Source: Indolivaga capnocytophagoides DSM 22835 (GTDB lineage: Bacteria > Bacteroidota > Bacteroidia > Bacteroidales > Dysgonomonadaceae). Taken from it: DNA of 64,000 nt. A program made the translations under genes and the position numbers. This document shows positions 46,824-54,340 of this stretch, in pieces (position 1 is the first letter of the stretch; each line of letters opens with the position of its first letter). The notes under the pieces were generated by a model. That model was not told the DNA's origin. It did not search any database and saw nothing but the letters and a program-made list of their open reading frames with translations. The DNA is taken from contig NZ_AUFL01000014.1 in assembly GCF_000426485.1 (NCBI RefSeq), positions 62,001-126,000 on the forward strand, given 5' to 3'.

Positions 46824-48053
46824 ATGAGAGTTGCTTCACCATTTTCTCATCCTCTTTACATAATGCTTAAGCCGATTGGAGCTGCATGCAATCTGGCTTG
46901 TGACTATTGTTATTACTTGGAAAAATCAAAGCTATATAAAGACAATCCAAAGCAAATAATGAGCGAAAGCCTGTTGGACAAGTTTATCGAAGAGTATATC
47001 AATTCTCAAACCATGTCTCAGATACTTTTCACGTGGCATGGAGGAGAAACATTGATGCGCCCTATTTCTTTCTACAAAAAAGCGATGGAGCTGCAGAAGA
47101 AATACTCGAAAGGCCGTATAATTGATAACTGTATACAAACCAACGGAACTTTGCTGACCGATGAGTGGTGCCGGTTCTTTAAAGAAAACAACTGGTTGGT
47201 AGGTGTTTCTATTGATGGACCAGAAGTATTTCATGACCAATATCGCCGCAATAAGCAAGGACTTCCGTCTTTTGCCAATGTAATGAGAGGTATTGAGTTA
47301 CTCAATAAGCATAAGGTGGATTGGAATGCTCTGGCCGTAATCAATAATCTCAATGCTGACCATCCGTTGGACTTCTATCGATTCTTCAAAGAGATAGGCT
47401 GCCATTACATGCAGTTTACACCGATTGTTGAACGTATCTGCAATCATGATGATGGACGTCATCTGGCATCACTGACCGATAGTACGATGGAGGTTGCCGA
47501 CTTTTCCGTAACACCCAAACAATGGGGTAACTTTCTATGTTCACTCTTTGATGAGTGGGTGAAGACAGATGTCGGCACATATTATATCCAGCTGTTTGAT
47601 GCTACTCTTGCGAACTGGATGGGCGTACAGCCCGGAGTTTGTACTTTAGATAAGACTTGTGGACATGCAGGCGTTATGGAATTTAACGGAGATGTCTATT
47701 CGTGTGACCATTTTGTGTTTCCTGAATATAAACTGGGAAACATTCAGTCCAACACATTAATTGAAATGCTTTACAGTGAGAAACAACAAAAGTTTGGACA
47801 CAATAAATTTCATACTCTTCCACTGCAGTGCAGGCAATGCCAATATCTGTTTGCATGCTACGGCGAATGCCCCAAGAATAGATTCTGTAAAACCAATACC
47901 GGAGAACATGGTTTGAACTATCTGTGTGAGGGATATTATCAATTTTTCTCTCATGTAGCACCATATATGGATTATATGAAAGATGAATTGAGTAATAACC
48001 GTGCTCCAGCAAATATAATGGATGTTTTAAGATCTGATTTATTTGCCCAATAA
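46824..48053 (+). CDS. Anaerobic sulfatase-maturase-like radical SAM/SPASM protein
   Basis: A 409-residue radical SAM enzyme. The N-terminal 4Fe-4S motif CNLACDYCYY (CxxxCxxC) lies near residue 23-32, with FTWHGGETLMRP following as the SAM-binding GGE. The C-terminal SPASM region has clustered Cys residues in CTLDKTCG, VYSCDHF, CRQCQYLFACYGECPKNRF and LCEGYY. This layout fits anSME enzymes, which convert an active-site Cys or Ser of sulfatases to formylglycine. No sulfatase is encoded in the window, so it must act on proteins encoded elsewhere or on another target. It converges on thiD. Other SPASM peptide-modifying enzymes are an alternative. Confidence 0.9.
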   Translation: MRVASPFSHPLYIMLKPIGAACNLACDYCYYLEKSKLYKDNPKQIMSESLLDKFIEEYINSQTMSQILFTWHGGETLMRPISFYKKAMELQKKYSKGRIIDNCIQTNGTLLTDEWCRFFKENNWLVGVSIDGPEVFHDQYRRNKQGLPSFANVMRGIELLNKHKVDWNALAVINNLNADHPLDFYRFFKEIGCHYMQFTPIVERICNHDDGRHLASLTDSTMEVADFSVTPKQWGNFLCSLFDEWVKTDVGTYYIQLFDATLANWMGVQPGVCTLDKTCGHAGVMEFNGDVYSCDHFVFPEYKLGNIQSNTLIEMLYSEKQQKFGHNKFHTLPLQCRQCQYLFACYGECPKNRFCKTNTGEHGLNYLCEGYYQFFSHVAPYMDYMKDELSNNRAPANIMDVLRSDLFAQ

Positions 48054-48066
48054 ATTGTCAGAGACT

Positions 48067-48879
48067 TTAAGTCCAAAAATCGAAAAAATGATGAACCGGA
48101 CCGTGACCTTTACCTATCTCGTATTCCGATCCGGCTAGAATGGCTTTATTCATATATTCTTTAGCTTTTCTTACGGCATCATTCAGGGGTAAGCCATGAG
48201 CCAAAAAAGCTGCTATGGCAGACGAAAAAGTACACCCTGTACCGTGTGTATTTCGGGTGGAGATCCGTTTCGAACGAAGTTTTATGATCTCGTCTGTTTC
48301 GGCATTGTAAAAAACATCAATCAATTCGTCCTCGGTCAGATGTCCAGCTTTGAGAAGTACCGATACCGATCGTCCGAAAGAAAGATCCTTAACGACTAAA
48401 AGCAAATCTTCCTGACTTTGGATTTTCTTGCTCAGTAATATTTCGGCTTCGGGTATATTGGGTGTTATAATTCTGGCATAAGGTATCAATTCGGTTTTCA
48501 GTGTACTAATAGCTTCGTCCTGTAAGAGTTTATCGCCCGATGTGGCAACCATCACCGGATCTAATACAATATTTTTGATATCGTATTTAAGTAATGTTTC
48601 TTTTACTGAACGGATAAGTTCAGACGAATGCAACATGCCTATCTTTATGGCATCAGCACCTATATCGTCCAATACCGATTTGATCTGTCCGGCTACAAAT
48701 GGAACAGGAATAGGATGCACACCTGTTACACCAACAGTATTTTCGTCCACAACCGCCACTATGACCGTTGCTCCGTAACATCCACATGCCGAGAATGTTT
48801 TCAGGTCGGCTTGAATACCGGCTCCTCCACTCGGATCACTGCCTGCGATAGATAATGCTCTTTTATATTGTTTCTTCAT
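48067..48879 (-). CDS. thiD: Hydroxymethylpyrimidine/phosphomethylpyrimidine kinase ThiD
   Basis: A 270-residue ribokinase-fold enzyme that phosphorylates HMP and HMP-P for thiamin synthesis. Motifs: ALSIAGSDPSGGAGIQADLK at the N-terminus and TRNTHGTGCTFSSAIAAFL (anion hole and catalytic Asp-equivalent region) near the C-terminus. I start it at the ATG at 48879 (MKKQYKRALSIAGSDP), because the extra 28 codons of the longer frame overlap tenA and are not family-like. It lies 13 nt after tenA and is probably co-transcribed with it. It has the normal length. Confidence 0.95.
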   Translation of the reverse strand: MKKQYKRALSIAGSDPSGGAGIQADLKTFSACGCYGATVIVAVVDENTVGVTGVHPIPVPFVAGQIKSVLDDIGADAIKIGMLHSSELIRSVKETLLKYDIKNIVLDPVMVATSGDKLLQDEAISTLKTELIPYARIITPNIPEAEILLSKKIQSQEDLLLVVKDLSFGRSVSVLLKAGHLTEDELIDVFYNAETDEIIKLRSKRISTRNTHGTGCTFSSAIAAFLAHGLPLNDAVRKAKEYMNKAILAGSEYEIGKGHGPVHHFFDFWT

Positions 48880-48892
48880 TTTACTACGGTGT

Positions 48893-49543
48893 TTATATTT
48901 TCCATTGTTCTTCCCTGTATGCACTTTCCCAAAACATCCACTCAAATTTAGAACACATGACAAACGCTCGGGTCATTGCTTCTTGCCCGGCTTTGGTACA
49001 TTGTCCTGCAATTTCATCACAGATAGATATAGCCTCGGATACCGATCTTTCAAAATCGTCACCGCCATATGTATCTATCCAGCTTTGATATGGATTGTCC
49101 CCTTTTATCTGGTTTTCGAGAATATAATCCCCTACCTTCTTATAAATCCAGAAACAAGGTAAAACGGCAGCCAGTGCAACTTCAAGAGGTGCATGTGCTA
49201 ATTGCTTATGCAGATATGAGGTATATAACAGGCAGCTGGGAGATGCTTCGGTTTTCACGGTTTTTAATTCATGGATAAAAGATTCATGCAGGGCCTGTTC
49301 CACACTGATGCTGTCTCCTGCAAATTTGATAAATGCCGAAATATGTTTAGCATTATTCAGTTTCGATGCTATTCCTGTTAATACTTTTCCATACTCAGAC
49401 AGATATACAGCATCCTGTCTTATGTAGAATATAAATTTATCGCGAGATAATGTTCCGGTCATTAATTCCTGTATAAACGGAAGTTCTAAAATCCGATTAT
49501 AAACCGGTGTTGCCGAAATCCATGCTTGTTCGCTCCACTTCAT
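48893..49543 (-). CDS. tenA: TenA aminopyrimidine aminohydrolase / thiaminase II
   Basis: A 216-residue all-helical enzyme that salvages HMP from degraded thiamin. The active-site Cys is visible in AAVLPCFWIYKKVG and the catalytic Glu in SKFEWMFWESAYREE; FIFYIRQDAVYLSEYGKVL is the conserved N-terminal substrate region. It sits directly before thiD, which phosphorylates its product. Two tandem GTNACCTTT elements lie upstream, so the tenA-thiD pair may have its own promoter rather than depending on read-through from thiE. Confidence 0.94.
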   Translation of the reverse strand: MKWSEQAWISATPVYNRILELPFIQELMTGTLSRDKFIFYIRQDAVYLSEYGKVLTGIASKLNNAKHISAFIKFAGDSISVEQALHESFIHELKTVKTEASPSCLLYTSYLHKQLAHAPLEVALAAVLPCFWIYKKVGDYILENQIKGDNPYQSWIDTYGGDDFERSVSEAISICDEIAGQCTKAGQEAMTRAFVMCSKFEWMFWESAYREEQWKI

Positions 49544-49601
49544 ATGATTGTATTTATTTAAGTCGTTTTTGTAATATCTTATTTATTAATGTTGTATATG
49601 C

Positions 49602-49620
49602 AAAAGGTAACAAAGGTTAT
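49602..49620 (-). promoter_or_regulatory. Tandem GTNACCTTT element A upstream of tenA
   Basis: Minus strand ATAACCTTTGTTACCTTTTG, 58 nt before the tenA ATG, sense orientation. Confidence 0.4.
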
Positions 49621-49674
49621 AAAATCAATGAACAGTCAACAGTTATCAATTATTCCTCATTGATTTTCAATTTA

Positions 49675-49694
49675 GAAAAGGTTACAAAAGTTAC
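49675..49694 (-). promoter_or_regulatory. Tandem GTNACCTTT element B upstream of tenA
   Basis: Minus strand GTAACTTTTGTAACCTTTTC, 131 nt before the tenA ATG. It is nearly identical to the element upstream of HTCS1. No other feature is visible in the 49544-49778 gap. Confidence 0.4.
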
Positions 49695-49778
49695 ATCCTT
49701 TATGTTCTTTTTTGCAGGTTTCCCTTTCTTTTATCATCACATTATCATATTTGTACATTATTTCTTTATAGATAAAAA

Positions 49779-50411
49779 TTATCCTCTGCACTCGATCAGT
49801 TCCGATAATTCATATGCTGCTGATCGTGGATCATCGGCAGACATAATAGCCGATACCACAGAAATTCCATCAGCACCGCATTTTATAATATCATGGGCAT
49901 TTGCTCGATTAATACCTCCGATACCTACACTCCGATGTTTCGATATCTGTGTTATCTGGCGAACACCCTCTAAACCTATAGCCTGAGCCGTGTCTGTTTT
50001 TGTAGGAGTGCTAAAGACCGGCGATATTCCGATATAGTCCACATCCAGCTTATTGGCATCTATTGCATCCTGTATATTTTCTACGGATAAACCGATAATC
50101 TTATCCTTTCCCAGCAGTTTTCTTGCAATATCATAGGGGATATCTCCCTGCCCGATATGTAAGCCTTCGGCATCGCATGCAAGTGCAATATCCAGCCTGT
50201 CGTTTATAATAAGCGGAATATTAAAAGGTTTCAGGCAGTTTTTCAATCTGATAGCCAATTCGTAAAATTCTTTGGATGAACAGGTTTTTTCACGGAGCTG
50301 TACCATTGTAACTCCGCCTTTTACGGCTTCTTCTACTATATATTCGAGAGGTCTGTTTAATGATAGTGATCGGTCGGTTACAAGATACAGGCTCAAGTCT
50401 AAGTCTTTCAT
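49779..50411 (-). CDS. thiE: Thiamine-phosphate synthase ThiE
   Basis: A 210-residue TIM barrel that joins HMP pyrophosphate and thiazole phosphate. Motifs: TMVQLREKTCSSKEF (substrate Arg/Lys), LIINDRLDIALACDAEGLHIGQ (Asp/pyrophosphate region), DYIGISPVFSTPTKTDTA and RSVGIGGINRANA with the phosphate-binding GGI. Its ATG overlaps the thiM stop (ATGA), so the two are translationally coupled. It has the usual length. Confidence 0.96.
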   Translation of the reverse strand: MKDLDLSLYLVTDRSLSLNRPLEYIVEEAVKGGVTMVQLREKTCSSKEFYELAIRLKNCLKPFNIPLIINDRLDIALACDAEGLHIGQGDIPYDIARKLLGKDKIIGLSVENIQDAIDANKLDVDYIGISPVFSTPTKTDTAQAIGLEGVRQITQISKHRSVGIGGINRANAHDIIKCGADGISVVSAIMSADDPRSAAYELSELIECRG

Positions 50412-51202
50412 GGTTTAATATTCTTTCTTATGGCTTCTTCATCAAGATTAAATAATGTATCCAGAAAGTTTATTTGTAAACTTCCGTTGCCTTTTGATAT
50501 TGAGGCTGCAATCTCACCTGTTATACCCATTACGGCCATGCCATGCGCAGCCGCTTCGAGCAGGTTCTTATTTACTGCCGAAAATGCTCCGACAATAGCG
50601 GTAGCTGTACATCCCATCCCTGTAACTTTAGCCATCATCGGGTTGCCATTCTTTACTGTTTCTACAGTTGCTCCGTTGGTAGTGTAATCCGTTTCGCCGC
50701 TTATCACTACTACTGCATTTGTTTGCAGAGCTAATGCCTTAGCCGAATTGAGAGCCGAATCGGAGGTATTTGTGCTGTCAACGCCTTTGGTCTGTGCCTG
50801 TGTATCGAGCAATGCGATAATCTCGGAAGCATTGCCCCGTATAATAGATGGTTTGCATTCTTCGATCAACTGCTTGCATACCTTCGACCGATAGGTTGTA
50901 GCTCCGGCTCCAACCGGATCAAAAACAATGGGGGTAGATTTTGTTAATGCTGTTTTTCCTGCTATTAGCATAGCTTCTACCCATGCAGCCTCCAGTGTTC
51001 CGATATTTATTACCAAAGAAGAGGCTATGCCTGCCATTTCTTCGACTTCGTCAACAGAGTGAGCCATTACGGGAGATGCCCCTATTGCAAGTAAAGCATT
51101 GGCTGTATTATTCATCACCACATAATTGGTTATATTATGTATGAGCGGCGATTGTTTTCTGATGAGATTAAGATCTCGGATAAGGTGTTCGATATTTATC
51201 AT
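50408..51202 (-). CDS. thiM: Hydroxyethylthiazole kinase ThiM
   Basis: A 264-residue kinase that salvages hydroxyethylthiazole for thiamin. Motifs: SPLIHNITNYVVMNNTANAL at the N-terminus, FDPVGAGATTYR, IIRGNASEI, and GMGCTATAIVGAF with the reactive Cys near the ATP site. Thiazole synthesis genes (thiG, thiH) are absent from the window, so this cluster looks like a salvage set. It is the first gene downstream of the TPP riboswitch and its terminator hairpin. A palindromic leader motif lies 14 nt before its ATG. Confidence 0.96.
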   Translation of the reverse strand: MINIEHLIRDLNLIRKQSPLIHNITNYVVMNNTANALLAIGASPVMAHSVDEVEEMAGIASSLVINIGTLEAAWVEAMLIAGKTALTKSTPIVFDPVGAGATTYRSKVCKQLIEECKPSIIRGNASEIIALLDTQAQTKGVDSTNTSDSALNSAKALALQTNAVVVISGETDYTTNGATVETVKNGNPMMAKVTGMGCTATAIVGAFSAVNKNLLEAAAHGMAVMGITGEIAASISKGNGSLQINFLDTLFNLDEEAIRKNIKP

Positions 51203-51216
51203 TCCGGTTTGTTATT

Positions 51217-51231
51217 AAGGTCTCAGACCTT
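51217..51231 (-). repeat. Palindromic leader motif copy 8 (before thiM)
   Basis: Coding-strand AAGGTCTGAGACCTT with a preceding CAAA tract, 14 nt before the thiM ATG. It sits downstream of the riboswitch terminator hairpin, so it is transcribed only when the riboswitch allows read-through. Confidence 0.7.
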
Positions 51232-51271
51232 TTTGTATTATAAATGTATCACTCAATAGTTATTACAAAGA

Positions 51272-51299
51272 AAGCCGTTTCGTATATACGAAACGGCTT
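51272..51299 (-). terminator. Riboswitch expression-platform terminator hairpin
   Basis: A perfect 28-nt palindrome: AAGCCGTTTCGTAT and its mirror, followed on the minus strand by TTCTTTG. It lies between the TPP aptamer and thiM. This suggests that TPP binding controls transcription termination, although I did not resolve the antiterminator pairing. Confidence 0.7.
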
Positions 51300-51344
51300 A
51301 ATAATAATTCTATATGTTACACTGATATAGTCTTCCTTGATTCC

Positions 51345-51445
51345 GTTTCCCTACGATGTCCATTACAACATATCAGGTTCAAGGGTCTAATCTCAGCTCT
51401 TATGACCGGCAGAAGAATCTGCTATCTATAAGAACACCCCTAACA
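51345..51445 (-). promoter_or_regulatory. TPP riboswitch (thi-box)
   Basis: The minus strand contains the THI-element signatures in order: TTAGGGGTGTTC (P1/J region), GCTGAGATTAGACCC (the conserved CTGAGA with ACCC), TTGAACCTGATATG (GAACCTGAT core) and CGTAGGGAAAC (closing GTAGGGAA). Together these fold as the TPP aptamer upstream of thiM-thiE. The helix P3 region (AGATTCTTCTGCCGGTC) is extended. The boundaries are approximate. Confidence 0.93.
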
Positions 51446-51454
51446 GAGATACAG

Positions 51455-51462
51455 CAAACTTA
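51455..51462 (-). promoter_or_regulatory. Candidate -7 box for the thi operon
   Basis: Minus strand TAAGTTTG, an exact TAnnTTTG match about 10 nt before the first base of the riboswitch, which is where the transcript should begin. No TTG box is obvious upstream. Confidence 0.5.
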
Positions 51463-51669
51463 CGTATAAATAATGAATAATGCTCCCGTATTGTGATGAA
51501 ATTTTCCTGAGCTCTTTTATTTGTTTGGTTTTAGTGTTTATGTCAATAACCAAGTTGTCCGATAAAAAGATTGAAATTTTTTTCACTTCTCCATGCAAGA
51601 TTTCCTGATTTTGGGATTTACTATATGAGTACTCACAAAATTCATGTTTAATAATTGAAAAACAAAAAA

Positions 51670-52257
51670 ATGAAAAATCTAAAGAAAATATCAGGGTTAT
51701 TACTTCTTTTTAGCTGTCTTGCAATTACTTTTGCATCATGTGATGATGACGATGATAATAATACTCCCCTACCTCAGGTAAAGGTTGAAGATGTTATTGG
51801 AAACTACTCAGGAAAACTGCTAACAACACAAGGTAAGACTTCTAATGAAGTGACTGCATCTTTCTCCGCAACCAAGGATATTATTACATTTACAGAATTA
51901 CCTGTAAAGGAAATTGTAACTTCTGTAATAAAGGATGCCACAAAAGCAGAAGCCGCTTTGAAAGAATTGGGAAAAGTTAAATATGAACTTAACTATACTG
52001 CTGCGCTTACAAGTGCGAAGACTGCTGTAGAATTGACTTTTGCTCCTAAAGCATTAGAAATTCAATTGCCGGTTGATGGTGCCAAGAAAAAAGTTGTAGT
52101 AACTTTCACTGCTAAACAAAAAGGAGTCTATACTACTGCCGGAAAGGATAAAACATTAAAGTTAGAGTTTACAGCAGAAAAAATATCTGTTGATGGCACT
52201 AATCTGACTCCACTCGATGCTATCAAATATGAAGCACCATTATCAAAAAAACAATAA
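51670..52257 (+). CDS. Small lipoprotein, DUF4840-like
   Basis: A 195-residue lipoprotein: signal MKNLKKISGLLLLFSCLAIT, lipobox FASC, then an acidic DDDDDNN stretch that is common after the anchor in Bacteroidetes surface lipoproteins. The mature part is beta-rich (IGNYSGKLLTT, KKVVVTFTAKQKGVYTT). I recall DUF4840-type proteins with such organisation but cannot confirm the family. I use the ATG at 51670; the longer frame from a TTG at 51655 adds only five residues before a proper signal peptide. Function unknown. Confidence 0.78.
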   Translation: MKNLKKISGLLLLFSCLAITFASCDDDDDNNTPLPQVKVEDVIGNYSGKLLTTQGKTSNEVTASFSATKDIITFTELPVKEIVTSVIKDATKAEAALKELGKVKYELNYTAALTSAKTAVELTFAPKALEIQLPVDGAKKKVVVTFTAKQKGVYTTAGKDKTLKLEFTAEKISVDGTNLTPLDAIKYEAPLSKKQ

Positions 52258-52279
52258 GGCGGCAGATTTTTAGCAGCCC

Positions 52280-52364
52280 TAAATCCGGTCGGTAATCAAT
52301 CGGATTTAGATCAGAAGAAAGAGTCCCGGGTTATGCCTTTTCAAGAGAAGGTGTAACTTCCGGG
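52280..52364 (+). other. Intergenic hairpins between the lipoprotein and the sigma factor
   Basis: TAAATCCG (52280-52287) pairs with CGGATTTA (52301-52308), and CCCGG (52326-52330) with CCGGG (52360-52364), enclosing a smaller CCTTTT/AGAAGG stem. No long T-run follows. They may terminate the lipoprotein mRNA or structure the sigma-factor leader. Confidence 0.45.
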
Positions 52365-52416
52365 TTCTTAATCTGAGGTAACTTACTTAAACAAAGGAAT
52401 TGTATCTGTTTTATAA

Positions 52417-52986
52417 ATGATACAGGGAGAAGATAAAGAACAAGACCTACTGCAACAAATTCTTCGTGGCGATATAATCGCTATGAAAGAATTATATAAC
52501 AATTATTCGGGATACCTTACGGCTGTCTGTTCCAGATATATCACTAATAGAGACGATGTAAGAGATGTTTTACAGGAAAGTTTTATTAAAATATTCAGTT
52601 CTATCGGTAAATTTGAGTACAGAGGTGACGGTTCTCTGAAAGCTTGGATGAGCCGTATTATCATAAATGAATCATTAAAGTACCTCAGAGAAAATGAAAA
52701 GTGGGATATAATCATCCCGACAGACGAACTTCCCGAGATTGTAGAAGAAGACGAGCCCGATTTTGATAACATCCCGACATCGGCGATAATGAACATGATT
52801 AGATCGCTTCCGGCGGGATATCGGACTGTTTTTAACCTTTATATCTTTGAAAGGAAAAGTCATAAAGAAATAGCAGCGATACTAAATATTGCTGAGAATT
52901 CATCGGCATCACAATTACATAGAGCCAAGATTACGTTGGCAAAGGAAATCGAAAAGTACAGGAAAATTAAAAAAATGGAGTTATGA
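52417..52986 (+). CDS. ECF-type RNA polymerase sigma factor
   Basis: A 189-residue sigma-70 family protein lacking regions 1 and 3. Region 2 spans about residues 25-95 (YNNYSGYLTAVCSRYITNRD, DVLQESFIKIFSSIGKFEY, the -10 recognition segment); region 4 is LPAGYRTVFNLYIFERKSHK then IAAILNIAENSSASQLHRAK. It overlaps the next gene by ATGA. Bacteroidetes ECF factors usually pair with an anti-sigma factor. Here the coupled partner is the membrane-anchored beta-barrel protein downstream, which suggests that it controls this sigma factor. Confidence 0.93.
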   Translation: MIQGEDKEQDLLQQILRGDIIAMKELYNNYSGYLTAVCSRYITNRDDVRDVLQESFIKIFSSIGKFEYRGDGSLKAWMSRIIINESLKYLRENEKWDIIIPTDELPEIVEEDEPDFDNIPTSAIMNMIRSLPAGYRTVFNLYIFERKSHKEIAAILNIAENSSASQLHRAKITLAKEIEKYRKIKKMEL

Positions 52987-54254
52987 ATAATCACTGGTCA
53001 GATAATCTGCGCAAACGGATGGAGGCTCATGAGGAACCTGCTCCCGACGGATTATGGAAAGACATTGAGCAGGCAATGATCAGTAAGCCTGCTTTAGATG
53101 TTTTACAGAAGAGAAGATCTCTGTTTTTATGGGTTAGACGCATGGGGGCTTTGGCCGCTGTTGTTTTATTTTGTCTGACAGGATATTTTATTTTCGACAA
53201 AATTACGGTGGAAATACCTAAACCCTCACCGGAATTTGTGCAGAAAAATCAGCAATTACCTTCCGATACGGTCGTTGAAGAGGAACAATTTCACAAAGAA
53301 ACAGAAGCCCTTGTTGAAAGTATTAGTAAGCCTTATAAAAATGTCGAGCGGAAGGAACCTAATGAAGTGACGGAATCTCTCTCAGGCGGAGATACCGGGA
53401 TAAAGGAAGACTCCCCGAAAGTAAACGAGTCCGAAAAAGAAGTTCCGATTAAAAAGGAATCTAAAAAATCAGCGGAGAATCATTCTAAGATACTCCCTGA
53501 TAATAAATCTGATTTTGCTTTAAATTCGGATAAAGGAGCTAATGAAACTGCACCATCAAAATGGGAAACAAGCCTTTACGCGTCTAATTTATCTTCGGGA
53601 TCGGCAAATAAATACAGAGGATATGGTAATTTAGTTTCAACTGAGTTTTGTTCTGATAATGAGGAACCTCCCTCTGTCGGACAAGGTGTATTAGGCGATA
53701 TTTTCGTTAATAATAAGTCACAGGACGTTTATACCGATGTTAAACATAAGCAGCCAGTTACATTCGGCGTGTCTGTAAGCTATCATTTGAATCAAAAATG
53801 GAGCCTTACAAGCGGAGTGACTTATACGATGCTCTCGTCAGATTTAAGGTCGGGTAGCAGCAGTTACTATTATTACAGTAAGCAGACGTTTCATTATGTC
53901 GGTATTCCTTTAAATGTGAATTATAATGTCTGGAAAAATAAAAAAATCTCCGTTTATACATCCGGGGGGGCACTTGTTGAGAAGAATGTCTCGGGAAAAT
54001 TAAAAACTGATTATATTCTGGATAATAGGGTTGAGTCAAGTAAAGAGAAAAATATATCAATAGATGATTTGCAGTGGTCCCTCAATGGCGCAGCGGGTAT
54101 ACAATATAATTTATCTCAAAAGATTGGAATATATACAGAACCGGGAATTAGCTATTATTTTAAAGATAAAAGTGAGTTTGAAACGATTTATAAAGAAAAA
54201 CCGCTCAATTTCAGGCTTCAATTTGGGTTTCGGCTTTCTTTGGGCGAATTATAA
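52983..54254 (+). CDS. Single-TM protein with C-terminal outer-membrane beta-barrel-like domain, putative anti-sigma partner
   Basis: A 423-residue protein with three visible parts. Residues 1-45 are polar and probably cytosolic (RKRMEAHEEPAPDGLWKDIE). A hydrophobic helix follows at about 50-70 (MGALAAVVLFCLTGYFIF). Residues of about 72-200 form a charged, low-complexity linker rich in Glu, Lys and Ser. Residues of about 230-423 are strand-rich with alternating aromatic residues (HLNQKWSLTSGVTYTML, FHYVGIPLNVNYNVW, LNFRLQFGFRLSLGEL) and look like an outer-membrane beta-barrel. The start overlaps the sigma-factor stop. An envelope-spanning signalling protein is possible; no known anti-sigma domain is recognisable, so this is inference. 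Confidence 0.72.
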   Translation: MNNHWSDNLRKRMEAHEEPAPDGLWKDIEQAMISKPALDVLQKRRSLFLWVRRMGALAAVVLFCLTGYFIFDKITVEIPKPSPEFVQKNQQLPSDTVVEEEQFHKETEALVESISKPYKNVERKEPNEVTESLSGGDTGIKEDSPKVNESEKEVPIKKESKKSAENHSKILPDNKSDFALNSDKGANETAPSKWETSLYASNLSSGSANKYRGYGNLVSTEFCSDNEEPPSVGQGVLGDIFVNNKSQDVYTDVKHKQPVTFGVSVSYHLNQKWSLTSGVTYTMLSSDLRSGSSSYYYYSKQTFHYVGIPLNVNYNVWKNKKISVYTSGGALVEKNVSGKLKTDYILDNRVESSKEKNISIDDLQWSLNGAAGIQYNLSQKIGIYTEPGISYYFKDKSEFETIYKEKPLNFRLQFGFRLSLGEL

Positions 54255-54328
54255 TGCTTATTTCGAAACAATCAGCTAAATAAAGACAGTACAGAAAAAA
54301 ACGAGTAGGGGACTATAAGATAATATCT

Positions 54329-54336
54329 TACCTTTG
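54329..54336 (+). promoter_or_regulatory. Candidate -7 box for the DEAD-box helicase gene
   Basis: TACCTTTG matches TAnnTTTG only 4 nt before the ATG, so transcription would begin at or within the first codons. Either the mRNA is nearly leaderless or the true start is downstream. Confidence 0.35.
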
Positions 54337-54340
54337 TTCT

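Noticed and set aside
48054-48068. Degenerate copy with GTCAGAGACTTT between the radical SAM gene and thiD
   Set aside because: It lies between two convergent stop codons, has several mismatches and no gene starts nearby.
48880-48963. Longer N-terminus for ThiD
   Set aside because: It would overlap the tenA coding sequence and has no family similarity.
51655-51669. TTG start for the small lipoprotein
   Set aside because: It adds KNKK before a proper MKNLKK signal peptide; the ATG at 51670 is the better start.
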